Assembly: GCA_031362985.1 (NCBI GenBank)
Contig: JANLTO010000064.1
Span: forward strand, 7,527-71,526
Source of the DNA: SHZL01 sp031362985
GTDB taxonomy: Bacteria; Pseudomonadota; Gammaproteobacteria; Xanthomonadales; SZUA-36
Direction of reading: 5' to 3'
DNA: 64,000 nt
The notes below the pieces were generated by a model. It saw only the letters and a program-made list of their open reading frames with translations, searched no databases and had not been told where the DNA came from. Shown piece after piece: positions 44,001-52,249 of the stretch (positions within the stretch are counted from its first letter, which is position 1; each line of letters starts with the position of its first letter). Position numbers and translations under genes: made by a program.

Positions 44001-44978
44001 TCAGCTGGAAGCGGGCTGCTCCTTGGCAATTTCCGCCACGAGCCACTCGCGGAAACGGCGGATGGGGCGCACATTCCAACGGTCACGCCTGGCGACGAAC
44101 ATGTACGAGCCCATCGTAAGGTGCTCAAACGGCACCTTGCTGCCGGCCACTTCTACGAGGTGACCCGCTTTCAGATCCTTGCTGACCACGTAATGATTGG
44201 TCAAGGCAATGCCGCGTCCAAGCCGCGCTGCGTCCAGGGTCATGTGTCCGTTGAACAGCCGCAGGCCGGACAAGTCGAACTCGCAATCCACGCCATGCGC
44301 CCGCAGCCAGGTTGCCCAGTCGTCGAAATTCTCCTCGTGGAGGAGTTGATGCTGCAGCAGATCAATGGGGGCTTCCACCTTTGCAGACCTGGCCAGGTAT
44401 TCAGGGCTGGCCACCGTGATGATGGAGGGGCTGGCCAGCTTGATGGCGCGCACGGCGCCGGATGATTGAAACAAGTCACCGTAATGTGGATCGAAGCGGA
44501 TGTCGATGTCCGCTTCCTGCCGGTCGAAATCCGGCACGTCTTCGGTGGGGCGCAAGGCGACAGCGATGTCCGGGTTGGAAGCCTCGTAGGATGCAAGGCG
44601 TTCCATGAGCCATTGCACGGCAAAACCCGGCATGCACCAAATGTCGATGCAGCTGTTGTCGCCGCGCTTCATCAGATCGATCGTGGCGTTGGCTATGTCA
44701 TCGATGGCTTGGGCGATTTGCTGATGGTATTTCCGGCCTTCCGCGGTCAAAGTGGCTCCGCCTGCGGTTCTCTCCACCAGCCGGGTGCCGGTCCAGTCTT
44801 CCAGCTTGCGCAGGTGTCGGCTGACGACCGCGTGATTTCTGCGCAGTTCACTAGCCGCTTTGCGCACCCCACCCAGGCGTGCTATGGCATCAAAAGCCCG
44901 TAACGCCTCGAATGGCGGGACAGAACGGCGTGCGGGTGGCGTGGACGCCAGCTTTTTGCTCGAATCACCATTGGTCAT
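44001..44978 (-). CDS. LysR-family transcriptional regulator
   Basis: 325 residues. The N-terminal winged helix starts FEALRAFDAIARLGGVRKAASEL with RNHAVVSRHLRKLEDWTGT and LVERTAGGATLTAEG; the rest is a substrate-binding domain (GcvA-type). An N-terminal tail of about 20 residues is added. It lies between the serine hydrolase/peptide transporter and the aminotransferase, all leftward, and could control either. Confidence 0.9.
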   Translation of the reverse strand: MTNGDSSKKLASTPPARRSVPPFEALRAFDAIARLGGVRKAASELRRNHAVVSRHLRKLEDWTGTRLVERTAGGATLTAEGRKYHQQIAQAIDDIANATIDLMKRGDNSCIDIWCMPGFAVQWLMERLASYEASNPDIAVALRPTEDVPDFDRQEADIDIRFDPHYGDLFQSSGAVRAIKLASPSIITVASPEYLARSAKVEAPIDLLQHQLLHEENFDDWATWLRAHGVDCEFDLSGLRLFNGHMTLDAARLGRGIALTNHYVVSKDLKAGHLVEVAGSKVPFEHLTMGSYMFVARRDRWNVRPIRRFREWLVAEIAKEQPASS

Positions 44979-45163
44979 ACTGTCTGCTCGTTGCTGACCG
45001 CTGCGCCTAATCTCAAGTTAGCCGCAAGCGCTCGATTCCTGCTGCGCCCGGTGTCAATTCGGGCGCTGCGCCGGTGGCGCCAGCGTTGCCGGATTCACAT
45101 TTTTCAGGCAGGGTTCAGAATAGCAGATTCGAGTGCGCAATTGAGGACATGGTTAATTCGTGG

Positions 45164-46462
45164 TCACATCACCGCCTTGACAGAACGACGCAGTATTTCG
45201 GCAAATTCATCCAGATGGGATTCGTCCACTACCAGCGGGGGAGAAATGACCAGCGCATTGCCCAAACCACGCACCATCAGGCCGTTTTCCCATGCCTTGG
45301 CGAAGATCTTGACGCCAATCGGCATAGTCTCACCGGTGGGCTCAAACTCCACGGCGCCCAGCAGGCCATAGTTGCGGACATCAATGACTCCGGGCAGATC
45401 CGCCATGCTGTGCAAGACGTTTTCAAAGTAGCGGCCAATGCTCTCGCCGGCGCGCGAAAACAGCCCTTCCTCTTCATAAATGTCCAGGCAGGCGATGGCT
45501 GCGGCACAGGCCGTGGGATGGGCGGAATAGGTATAGCCGTGACTGAACTCGATGCCTACGGGAGAGTCGCCCACAACGCTTTGATAAATCGCCTCGGAAC
45601 AAAAAACCGCACCCATGGGAATGGTGCCGCTAGTCAGGCCCTTGGCGGTGATCATGAGGTCGGGTGGCACATCGAATTCCTGCGCTGCGGAAAATGAGCC
45701 GGTACGACCGAAGGCGCAGACCACTTCATCAAATATCAGCAGCACCCCATGCCGGGTGCAGATTTCCCTTAGCCTCGCCAAATAGCCTGCAGGCGGAATG
45801 ATCACCCCTCCGGCGCCTTGAATGGGCTCGGCAATCATCGCCGCCACATTCTCCGCGCCGTGAAATTCGATCAAATGTTCGAGCTCGTCTGCTTTTTCCA
45901 GGCCATGGGCAGGCAAGCCGCGGCTGAACGCATTATTGTGGATGTCCAGCACATCGGCCAGGTGGTACACGTCGCCCCAACGGCCAAACACGCGGGTGTT
46001 GGATGCAATGCCCCCGGTCGCAGTGCCGCCGAAATTTACCCCATGGTAGCCGCGTTCCCGGCCGATGAAGATCTTCCGGCCTTTCTGGCCGCGGGAGGCA
46101 TGGTATGCCAGCGCCATTTTCATTGCCGTATCCACTGCCTCTGAGCCGGAATTGGTGAAAAAGACGTGATTAAGATCCCCGGGCGCATGTTCAGCCAGCC
46201 GCCCGGCCAATTCGAATGCACCGTCATGGCCGAATCCAAATGAAGGCGCATAGTCAAGATTTTTGGCCGATGCATAAATTGCCTCGGCCACCCGCTCCCG
46301 GCCGTGCCCAAGGTTGGTGCACCACAAGCCGGCGGTCATGTCGAGTACCCGCTGATTTTCCTTGGTCGTCCAATACATGCCGCTGGCTGATTTCAGCATA
46401 CGCGGATTGGCAATGAAGGCCTTGTTCGACGTGAACGGCATCCAATGAGCGTCTAATCTCAT
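45164..46462 (-). CDS. Class III (omega-amino acid:pyruvate type) aminotransferase
   Basis: 432 residues. PLP-enzyme features include NPRMLKSASGMYWTT, TNSGSEAVDTAMKMALAYH for phosphate binding, LIFDEVVCAFGRTGSF with the Asp that binds the PLP nitrogen, and the Schiff-base Lys in LMITAKGLTSG. The overall sequence resembles beta-alanine/omega-amino-acid:pyruvate transaminases. It follows the peptide-uptake genes, so it may channel released amino acids. It is 185 bp downstream of the lysR start on the same strand; the 226 bp upstream holds no gene or clear signal. Confidence 0.9.
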   Translation of the reverse strand: MRLDAHWMPFTSNKAFIANPRMLKSASGMYWTTKENQRVLDMTAGLWCTNLGHGRERVAEAIYASAKNLDYAPSFGFGHDGAFELAGRLAEHAPGDLNHVFFTNSGSEAVDTAMKMALAYHASRGQKGRKIFIGRERGYHGVNFGGTATGGIASNTRVFGRWGDVYHLADVLDIHNNAFSRGLPAHGLEKADELEHLIEFHGAENVAAMIAEPIQGAGGVIIPPAGYLARLREICTRHGVLLIFDEVVCAFGRTGSFSAAQEFDVPPDLMITAKGLTSGTIPMGAVFCSEAIYQSVVGDSPVGIEFSHGYTYSAHPTACAAAIACLDIYEEEGLFSRAGESIGRYFENVLHSMADLPGVIDVRNYGLLGAVEFEPTGETMPIGVKIFAKAWENGLMVRGLGNALVISPPLVVDESHLDEFAEILRRSVKAVM

Positions 46463-46688
46463 GACAGGTTTCCTCGAAGTATTTCCGACAAAGGCTAAGC
46501 ATCACAGCTTGGGCCAAAAACCGGCGAGCATCTTGATCGTCCGGGCTTTTCGGCCTTTCTAAAAGTACTGCGCCAGTATATTTCGAGGGTGAGTGGTTAC
46601 GGGGGTGCGAAACACGCCGCAGCGGGTGAGGTTTAAGCACCGCCCCAAGTCGATGTGCGGGACGCTGAGTTGACCCAAAACTAGTGGA

Positions 46689-47708
46689 TCATTCGGCACT
46701 CGCCGAGGGTGCCACAACCAGAACCTGGAACGTGCCTGGAACGCGAGTGCGATTGCCCTCAGCGTCGTACTTGTATTCGGCCGCGGGCAGGTAAATCCGG
46801 CCATTCGTGGGATCCAGCGCCGCGGTGCGCGCACCAGCCGTTGTCTGAACGGTGGTGACCACTCCAGCATGGCCATCGCGATGCAGACTGAAGATAGCAA
46901 GCGTGCCATCGAAGCAGGGAATATAAACCAGTCGGCTGGCGGCATCGAAAATTGCGCCATCCGCGTTTTCACCGACAGGCACGCTGCCACGATCCGAACC
47001 CTGCGCGGCATCGATCAGCTTCGCCTTGCCGTTGGCGCAGGCCGACACCAGCAGATTCGATTCCGCGTCGTAGGCCAGGCCGGTCGGCTCCTCGCAATCC
47101 TGCAGCTGGTAACGCGCGACAACCGTGCGACTCTCCACGTCGATCACAGCGATTTCAGCGGTGTCCTCGATGTTGACATACAACCGCCCTTTGCCATCAA
47201 TCGCCGCCGCTTCGGGCTTGCCACCTACCGCAACGGTAGCCACAGCAACTGCTTGGGCGATATCGATGAATGTCACGTCGTTGCTCTGACCGTTCATGAC
47301 GAACGCGAGGCCGGTCCCCTGGTCGTACAGCACGGCGTCAGGCCCGGTGCCCGTTGGAATAATTGCCTTGACCTCGCCGGTGTTGCGATTGAACAGCGTC
47401 GCCGTATTGCCTTCGCTATTGGTGGAAAGCATCAGGTCCGTGCCCGAGATGATCTGCACTGCTGCCACGTCCTGACCAGCAACAAAGACCGGCTTCACTT
47501 TGCGAGTGGGGAGGTCGATGGTCATGACGCCGCTAGTGCGAGCGACGAACACGCGCTGCGTGACACTATCGACCGAAATGTAATCGTAGCCACCATCCGG
47601 GCCGGGAAAATGGTCGACGATCGAATAGGAAACATCGGGCGCGCTCAATGCGACAGGAGCCGCAGCAACCGCCAACAGGACCAAACTTATCAGGGCTGAC
47701 CTAACCAT
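46689..47708 (-). CDS. Secreted YncE-like beta-propeller protein
   Basis: 339 residues with signal peptide (MVRSALISLVLLAVAAAP). Seven-bladed propeller repeats are visible (VFVARTSGVMTIDLPTRKV, TATLFNRNTGEVKAI, VTFIDIAQAVAVATVAVG, IAVIDVESRTVVARY, RLVYIPCFDGTLAIF). Start ATG 47708 with AAGGA nine bases upstream; a longer frame to 47888 overlaps the desaturase gene. YncE-type proteins bind DNA or carry out unknown periplasmic roles; function here is unknown. Confidence 0.8.
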   Translation of the reverse strand: MVRSALISLVLLAVAAAPVALSAPDVSYSIVDHFPGPDGGYDYISVDSVTQRVFVARTSGVMTIDLPTRKVKPVFVAGQDVAAVQIISGTDLMLSTNSEGNTATLFNRNTGEVKAIIPTGTGPDAVLYDQGTGLAFVMNGQSNDVTFIDIAQAVAVATVAVGGKPEAAAIDGKGRLYVNIEDTAEIAVIDVESRTVVARYQLQDCEEPTGLAYDAESNLLVSACANGKAKLIDAAQGSDRGSVPVGENADGAIFDAASRLVYIPCFDGTLAIFSLHRDGHAGVVTTVQTTAGARTAALDPTNGRIYLPAAEYKYDAEGNRTRVPGTFQVLVVAPSASAE

Positions 47709-47872
47709 GCTGGATGTTCCTTTTGCGTCGCCGGGACACGAAATCAGATAGCGACAATCCGGCCATGGTACGCATTCGGGGTGCAAGTGCCAATAGAGAA
47801 ACTGTTGTTCAGTCACTGGCCGAGCGCAATATCCAGCCACCTTTCCGCCGATCAGGTATTGCCCTACAATGA

Positions 47873-48907
47873 TTGCCTGGTTTTTCACCCTTCCCGCCCG
47901 AGACTGTCCTGCAGCTAAACGCCGAGCTAAACCTTGAACACCTGGAAATACTGCACTCGCTGAGCGCGCAGGTGGAAGAGGATCTCACGTTCCTCACCCC
48001 CATCGACAAAGCCTGGCAACCTACCGATTTCCTGCCGGACCTTGGCGGCGAGGATTTTGCGGATCGACTGAGCGCCTTCCGCGCACCGGCGAAGAATCTC
48101 ACCGACGAAATCCTTGTCGTGCTGGTCGGCGATATGATCACCGAAGAAGCGCTCCCCTCGTACGCCCTGCAGCTGAACCTGATTGCCTCGGACTTTGAAG
48201 GCAATCGCGCTGATGCGTGGTCGAAATGGATGCGTGGCTGGGTGGCAGAGGAAAACCGTCATGGCGACCTGCTCAACAGCTATCTGCGCCTGACGGGTCG
48301 GGTCGATATGCGGGCCATCGAACTGACCGTGCATCACCTGATTGCCAACGGCTTCAATCCGGCGACCTATCCTGATCCCTACGAGGGGCTGGTCTACACA
48401 TCGTTCCAGGAGCGCGCCACCAAGATTTCACACGGCAATGTCGGAAAACTGGCGGCAGCAGCGGGTGACCCGGTGCTGGGTAAAATATGCCAGCGCATTG
48501 CCGGTGATGAATCGCGCCACGAGGCGTTCTATACCCGCATGGTGGGCCACCTGTTCTCGGCGGATCCCAATGGCGTGATGCTGGCCTGTCGCCGCATGCT
48601 GCGCACGGTCATTGCCATGCCCGGGCGGCTGATGTTTGACGGCAAGGATCCCAAACTGTTTGATCATTTCGCGGTGGTGGCGCAACGCTCCGGCGTATAC
48701 ACCGTGCATGATTATGCGACCATCATTGAGCACCTGGTGAAAACGTGGGACGTCGCAGGGCGGTCGGTCAGCGGCGCGGCGGCAAAATCGCAGGACTGGC
48801 TGTGCCGGCAAGCGGAACGTTACATGAACTATGCTGACCAGATTGCAGCAGGTCTGCTGCAACAACCGCCGACGGCGTTTTCATGGATTCACGACCGCAA
48901 GGCGTGA
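47873..48907 (+). CDS. Acyl-ACP desaturase (ferritin-like di-iron, FA_desaturase_2)
   Basis: 344 residues from a TTG start at 47873 (no good ATG is available). The di-iron ligands are visible: Glu in DMITEEALPSY (about 91-92), E-N-R-H in WVAEENRHGDLL (127-130), and the second set in RIAGDESRHEAFY (about 210-220). This soluble plant-type desaturase inserts a double bond into acyl-ACP using O2 and ferredoxin. Bacterial homologues occur in Actinobacteria and some gammaproteobacteria. It stands alone; no partner ferredoxin adjoins, but the [2Fe-2S] ferredoxin at 28351 could serve. Confidence 0.87.
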   Translation: MPGFSPFPPETVLQLNAELNLEHLEILHSLSAQVEEDLTFLTPIDKAWQPTDFLPDLGGEDFADRLSAFRAPAKNLTDEILVVLVGDMITEEALPSYALQLNLIASDFEGNRADAWSKWMRGWVAEENRHGDLLNSYLRLTGRVDMRAIELTVHHLIANGFNPATYPDPYEGLVYTSFQERATKISHGNVGKLAAAAGDPVLGKICQRIAGDESRHEAFYTRMVGHLFSADPNGVMLACRRMLRTVIAMPGRLMFDGKDPKLFDHFAVVAQRSGVYTVHDYATIIEHLVKTWDVAGRSVSGAAAKSQDWLCRQAERYMNYADQIAAGLLQQPPTAFSWIHDRKA

Positions 48908-48946
48908 GAGTCCTCGCCCCCCCGTACTCGAACTGCGTCATGGTGC

Positions 48947-49360
48947 TCATTTGTCGCAGGTAAAATCATCGGCGCCCACGGCCCGGCATTGTGGTGGACA
49001 GCCATTTTTTTGCCAATAGCTTTTAACGCCCGTCATTTGCAGCACCTTCTTGAAGCCGGCTGAATTTCGCCATCCTGGCTGGGCCAGCACCCAGGATCGA
49101 CCGATTGCGGACAAAACCGGTTGCGACTCCGCGTTCAAATAGAGCCAGGGCTTGGTCTTCATCGCCAACATAAAGCAATGCCTGCGCGTTCCAGGATATG
49201 GCCGACCTTGAGTTCCCTGGCGATTTCAGCGCTGGACAGGTTGCGGTCGCGGTAGGCAAATGACGAGGTGCGCGATGCCACGCTGAGGAAGTCCACATCC
49301 ACCAGGACATTGAGCAGTTCCTCTGAAATGCCATCGGAGAAATACTGGTTGTCCTTTATT
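48947..49360 (-). pseudogene. Third relic of the TPR/cyclase-like family
   Basis: From about 49360 leftward the minus strand reads QYFSDGISEELLNVL, then VASRTSSFAYRD and AEIARELKVGHILE, the standard conserved module before the TPR repeats. After an abrupt join it continues with C-terminal parts (VGDEDQALALFERGVATGF, then in another frame FKKVLQMTGVKSYWQKNG, ending ADDFTCDK). The middle is deleted and there is at least one frameshift, so the gene is dead. Confidence 0.7.
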
Positions 49361-49391
49361 CAACAACCACTCTGCCGAAGAGGCAAAAAGC

Positions 49392-49435
49392 GGGACGGGG
49401 CAAACCAGAGCGGCTACTTGCCCCGTCCCCTTTTT
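49392..49435. terminator. Bidirectional Rho-independent terminator
   Basis: A perfect 12-bp stem GGGACGGGGCAA / TTGCCCCGTCCC with a 14-base loop has CTTTTTGG on its right and, on the minus strand, GCTTTTTGCC. It lies directly after the chaA stop (minus strand) and is well placed to end that transcript; the plus-strand direction is also competent. Confidence 0.9.
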
Positions 49436-49441
49436 GGTCAA

Positions 49442-50521
49442 TCAGGAAAACAAGGTTATGAACAGGTAGACCGCGAACAGCAGCATGAGCACCAGGCCCT
49501 GCAGGATGTTGGTGCGGCCCTTGATAAGCGCAAGCATCAACACGAAGAGCGTCAACAGGAAGATCACCATACTCGGTGCACCAATGCCCATGGCCAGTGG
49601 CATACCCATGTGCAGTGCGACCATAGCCACCACCGGAATGGTGAGGCTAACGCTGGCCAGGGCGGAACCAAGTGACAGGTTCAGGCTGCGTTGCAACTGG
49701 TTCGCCAGTGCCGCACGCACTGCGCTGATGCCTTCAGGTAACAGCACAACGCAGGCGATGATGATTCCGGACAGTGCCACAGGTGCGCCGATGGCATCGA
49801 TGAAGGCATCCAGTTCCGGCGCCATACTCTCTGCCAGTAGGACCACAGCCACCAGATGTACCGGCAGCAATACTCCGCTTATGGCGGTCGAGCGGCGCGA
49901 GGGTTTCACTGAAGATTCGACCACGGTGTCGCCGACGAAATGGTCCTTGTGCCTGAAATTCTGCACGAACAGAAGGCTGCCATACAAAGCCAGCGTGATT
50001 ATCGCCACGAACACCAACTCACCATTGGAGTAGTAGGGGCCGGGCACGGTACTGGTGAAATCGGGCAAGACCAGGGTCAACACGGAGATCGCCACCAGCA
50101 CAGTGAGCTGGGCAATGACACCCTGTGTACTGAACTGCTGTTCCCGGAATTTCAATCCCCCGATAAACAGGGTGACGCCGGTCATCCCGGTGAGGATGAT
50201 CATGACAGCCGCAAAGACCGTATTACGCGCCAGCACCGAAGCGCCTTCGCCAATGGTCAGCATTAAGGAGACGATGATGGATACCTCGATCACCGTAACG
50301 GAAAGCGCCAGTAACAGCGCACCAAAGGGTTCACCCACGCGCGCAGCGAGCACCTCCGCATGCCGCACTGCACCCAACACCATCACCACCAGCGCGATCA
50401 CGGCCAGGGGCAGGTCCCACAGCGCGTGCAGCGTGTGGTGCAGGCCGAAGACCAGCCATGCCAGTGTCGGCCACAGCAAGGCCCTGGGGAGGGAAGGTTC
50501 GTGAGTCAGGTCAGAATCCAT
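49442..50521 (-). CDS. chaA: Calcium/cation:proton antiporter ChaA
   Basis: 359 residues with about 11 transmembrane helices. The two conserved acidic repeats of the CaCA superfamily are visible: GEPFGALLLALSVTVIEVSI and LLPEGISAVRAALANQLQRS. It exports Ca2+ or monovalent cations against protons. Monocistronic by position: the S58 peptidase upstream ends 60 bp away on the same strand and a strong terminator follows. Confidence 0.9.
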   Translation of the reverse strand: MDSDLTHEPSLPRALLWPTLAWLVFGLHHTLHALWDLPLAVIALVVMVLGAVRHAEVLAARVGEPFGALLLALSVTVIEVSIIVSLMLTIGEGASVLARNTVFAAVMIILTGMTGVTLFIGGLKFREQQFSTQGVIAQLTVLVAISVLTLVLPDFTSTVPGPYYSNGELVFVAIITLALYGSLLFVQNFRHKDHFVGDTVVESSVKPSRRSTAISGVLLPVHLVAVVLLAESMAPELDAFIDAIGAPVALSGIIIACVVLLPEGISAVRAALANQLQRSLNLSLGSALASVSLTIPVVAMVALHMGMPLAMGIGAPSMVIFLLTLFVLMLALIKGRTNILQGLVLMLLFAVYLFITLFS

Positions 50522-50581
50522 GGCTTTACCTAAGGAAGCAAGGCACGTGGCAACATCGCTTCGTTTGCGCTGGCGACGGGC

Positions 50582-51868
50582 TTAGGGTTTCATCATCCCG
50601 TGATTGCGCAGGACTTCCTGCAGCTGGTCGTGCGGCAAGGCAGGGACAACCCAGTAGTCGGCACCGGTCATGGTCTTCGCCGCGATGATGGCGTTGATCA
50701 CGGACTCTTCCGTGGCTTGCACGACGGCGGTGAACAGCGGGTTCAATTTCCAGCTCTGCACGCGTTCTACGCTGGCATTGGGCGCAGTGAATGGCGGCTC
50801 GGTGCTGTTGCCTTCGTCGGCTCCCGCATTCGCGATCGAAAACGCCAGGAAAATGTCGCCCGATCCGTCCCCTTCAATCGCCCCCACCCGACCCAACCCG
50901 ACCGATACCCGGCGTGCAAGCCGCTTAAGTTGATCCGGAGTGAGCGGCGCATCGGTGGCCACGATCACGATGATAGATCCATGCTCGAGCCGCTGCATGT
51001 CGTCGGTCGTGGCAGCGATATCCGGCTTGCAGAGCGGCGCGATCGAGCCGTCCCAATCGTGCACTGGAGGGTCGAGCAGCGTTTCCACACAGGGAGCCTG
51101 CAGCTTCATCTCGCGCGCAACGGGAATTCCGGCCACGCGTAGTTGTTCCGTGCTGCCGTAGTTGCACTGCGCGAGCACACCCACGGTATAGCCCCCATCT
51201 TCCGCCACGAGTACCCGCGAGGACGTGCCGGTGCCTCCCTTGAATCCGTTGCAGATCATGCCGGTTCCGCCTCCCACGTTCCCTTCGGGCAGCGGCCCGC
51301 TCGCCGCCGAGTCCAGAGCGTCCCATGCATCCTGCGTGGTGACGTGCTGGCCCCGGATATCGTTCAGCGGCCAATCCGCGGTCTCGGCCGCCACGGGATA
51401 CCAAAACTGGCCATAGTGCTGGTGCTTGACCATCCACGCCACAGCCGCATCGCGCACCACGCCGACACTGCCGGTATTCGTGATGAGAATCGGGGTCTCC
51501 AGCAGGCCGCTCTCCTCGATCCAGTGTGTCCCGGTCATGTCGCCATTGCCGTTGCCGGCAAAGAAGCCCGCAAAAACACTCTTCGTGCCGGCCTTTCCGC
51601 GGGGAAAGATCGCGGTCACGCCAGTCCGGACCGGGCCTTTGCCAACAACGAGTCGGCCTTCTCCTGAAATGAGTGTCTTGAAGCCGACCTCGACGCCGGC
51701 GACGTCCGTGATGGCGTTGAAGCGCCCCGGTGTGCCGTCGAAAGGCACACCGAGCTCACGCGCACGAGGTTCTGCTGCGGGAGGCGCCGACGCACTCTGC
51801 ACGGAGGCGCTGCTGCACAAAACGAGTAACGACAGACAAGCGACGGCCAGTGCTGTGCTCCGGGTCAT
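50582..51868 (-). CDS. Secreted S58 (P1/DmpA-like) peptidase
   Basis: 428 residues with signal peptide (LAVACLSLLVLCSSASVQSA). DmpA-family blocks include RARELGVPFDGTPGRFNAITDVAGVEVG, TAIFPRGKAGTKSVFAGFF and GGTGMICNGFKGGTGTSSR with the Gly-Ser processing/nucleophile region. DmpA enzymes are self-cleaving L-aminopeptidases/D-amidases and esterases. The ATG at 51868 is chosen over a long upstream extension, which has no signal peptide. It is 60 bp upstream of chaA. Not closely similar to the S58 protein at 30097. Confidence 0.88.
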   Translation of the reverse strand: MTRSTALAVACLSLLVLCSSASVQSASAPPAAEPRARELGVPFDGTPGRFNAITDVAGVEVGFKTLISGEGRLVVGKGPVRTGVTAIFPRGKAGTKSVFAGFFAGNGNGDMTGTHWIEESGLLETPILITNTGSVGVVRDAAVAWMVKHQHYGQFWYPVAAETADWPLNDIRGQHVTTQDAWDALDSAASGPLPEGNVGGGTGMICNGFKGGTGTSSRVLVAEDGGYTVGVLAQCNYGSTEQLRVAGIPVAREMKLQAPCVETLLDPPVHDWDGSIAPLCKPDIAATTDDMQRLEHGSIIVIVATDAPLTPDQLKRLARRVSVGLGRVGAIEGDGSGDIFLAFSIANAGADEGNSTEPPFTAPNASVERVQSWKLNPLFTAVVQATEESVINAIIAAKTMTGADYWVVPALPHDQLQEVLRNHGMMKP

Positions 51869-52146
51869 GGGAATTCTCTCTGTGTAGCTTGCCAGTGGCG
51901 GCCAGCCGATTGTAACGCAGATACGCTCCGAGCCCAGCCCAAGCGCGGACCCTGGCGCGAAGCCCCGGCAAAATCCCGCGCAAACACCCACGACCTTGAG
52001 AAAACTCGTTGCGTTGGTGCGAGCGTATGGCCTGCTCGATCGCCCGGAATCCCGGGTTCCGGATCCCGCCACGCAGACGCTTTTAAACGTCACCGGGCTG
52101 CCTGCCACTAAAGATTCGAAACCAGGTAGTTTTTGTTATCCAAAAG

Positions 52147-52177
52147 TTTCATTACCTTTCGCTTCCATTGTTTCGAC
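52147..52177 (+). promoter_or_regulatory. Candidate AgaR/DeoR-type operator upstream of TonB receptor
   Basis: TTTCATT (52147), TTTCGCT (52157), TTCCATT (52163) and TTTCGAC (52171) lie in tandem about 75-100 bp before the receptor start. TTTC(A/G)(T/C)T direct repeats also occur upstream of the DeoR-type regulator (62583 on). DeoR-family AgaR proteins are known to bind such repeats. A TGTGGGAGAT direct repeat (52214, 52235), the second also supplying the GGAG ribosome-binding site, lies between these and the start. Confidence 0.55.
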
Positions 52178-52249
52178 AAAAGTGGTTGTATACGCAAAAC
52201 AGATAATGTCTTGTGTGGGAGATCGTTACCATTTTGTGGGAGATTAGTA

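Noticed and set aside
43783..44079. N-terminal extension of the serine hydrolase
   Set aside because: The translation overlaps the lysR gene end, is proline- and arginine-rich and has no signal peptide.
50582..51868. S58 peptidases at 30097 and 50582 as recent duplicates
   Set aside because: They share only family motifs; lengths, C-terminal parts and neighbours differ, so they are independent members.
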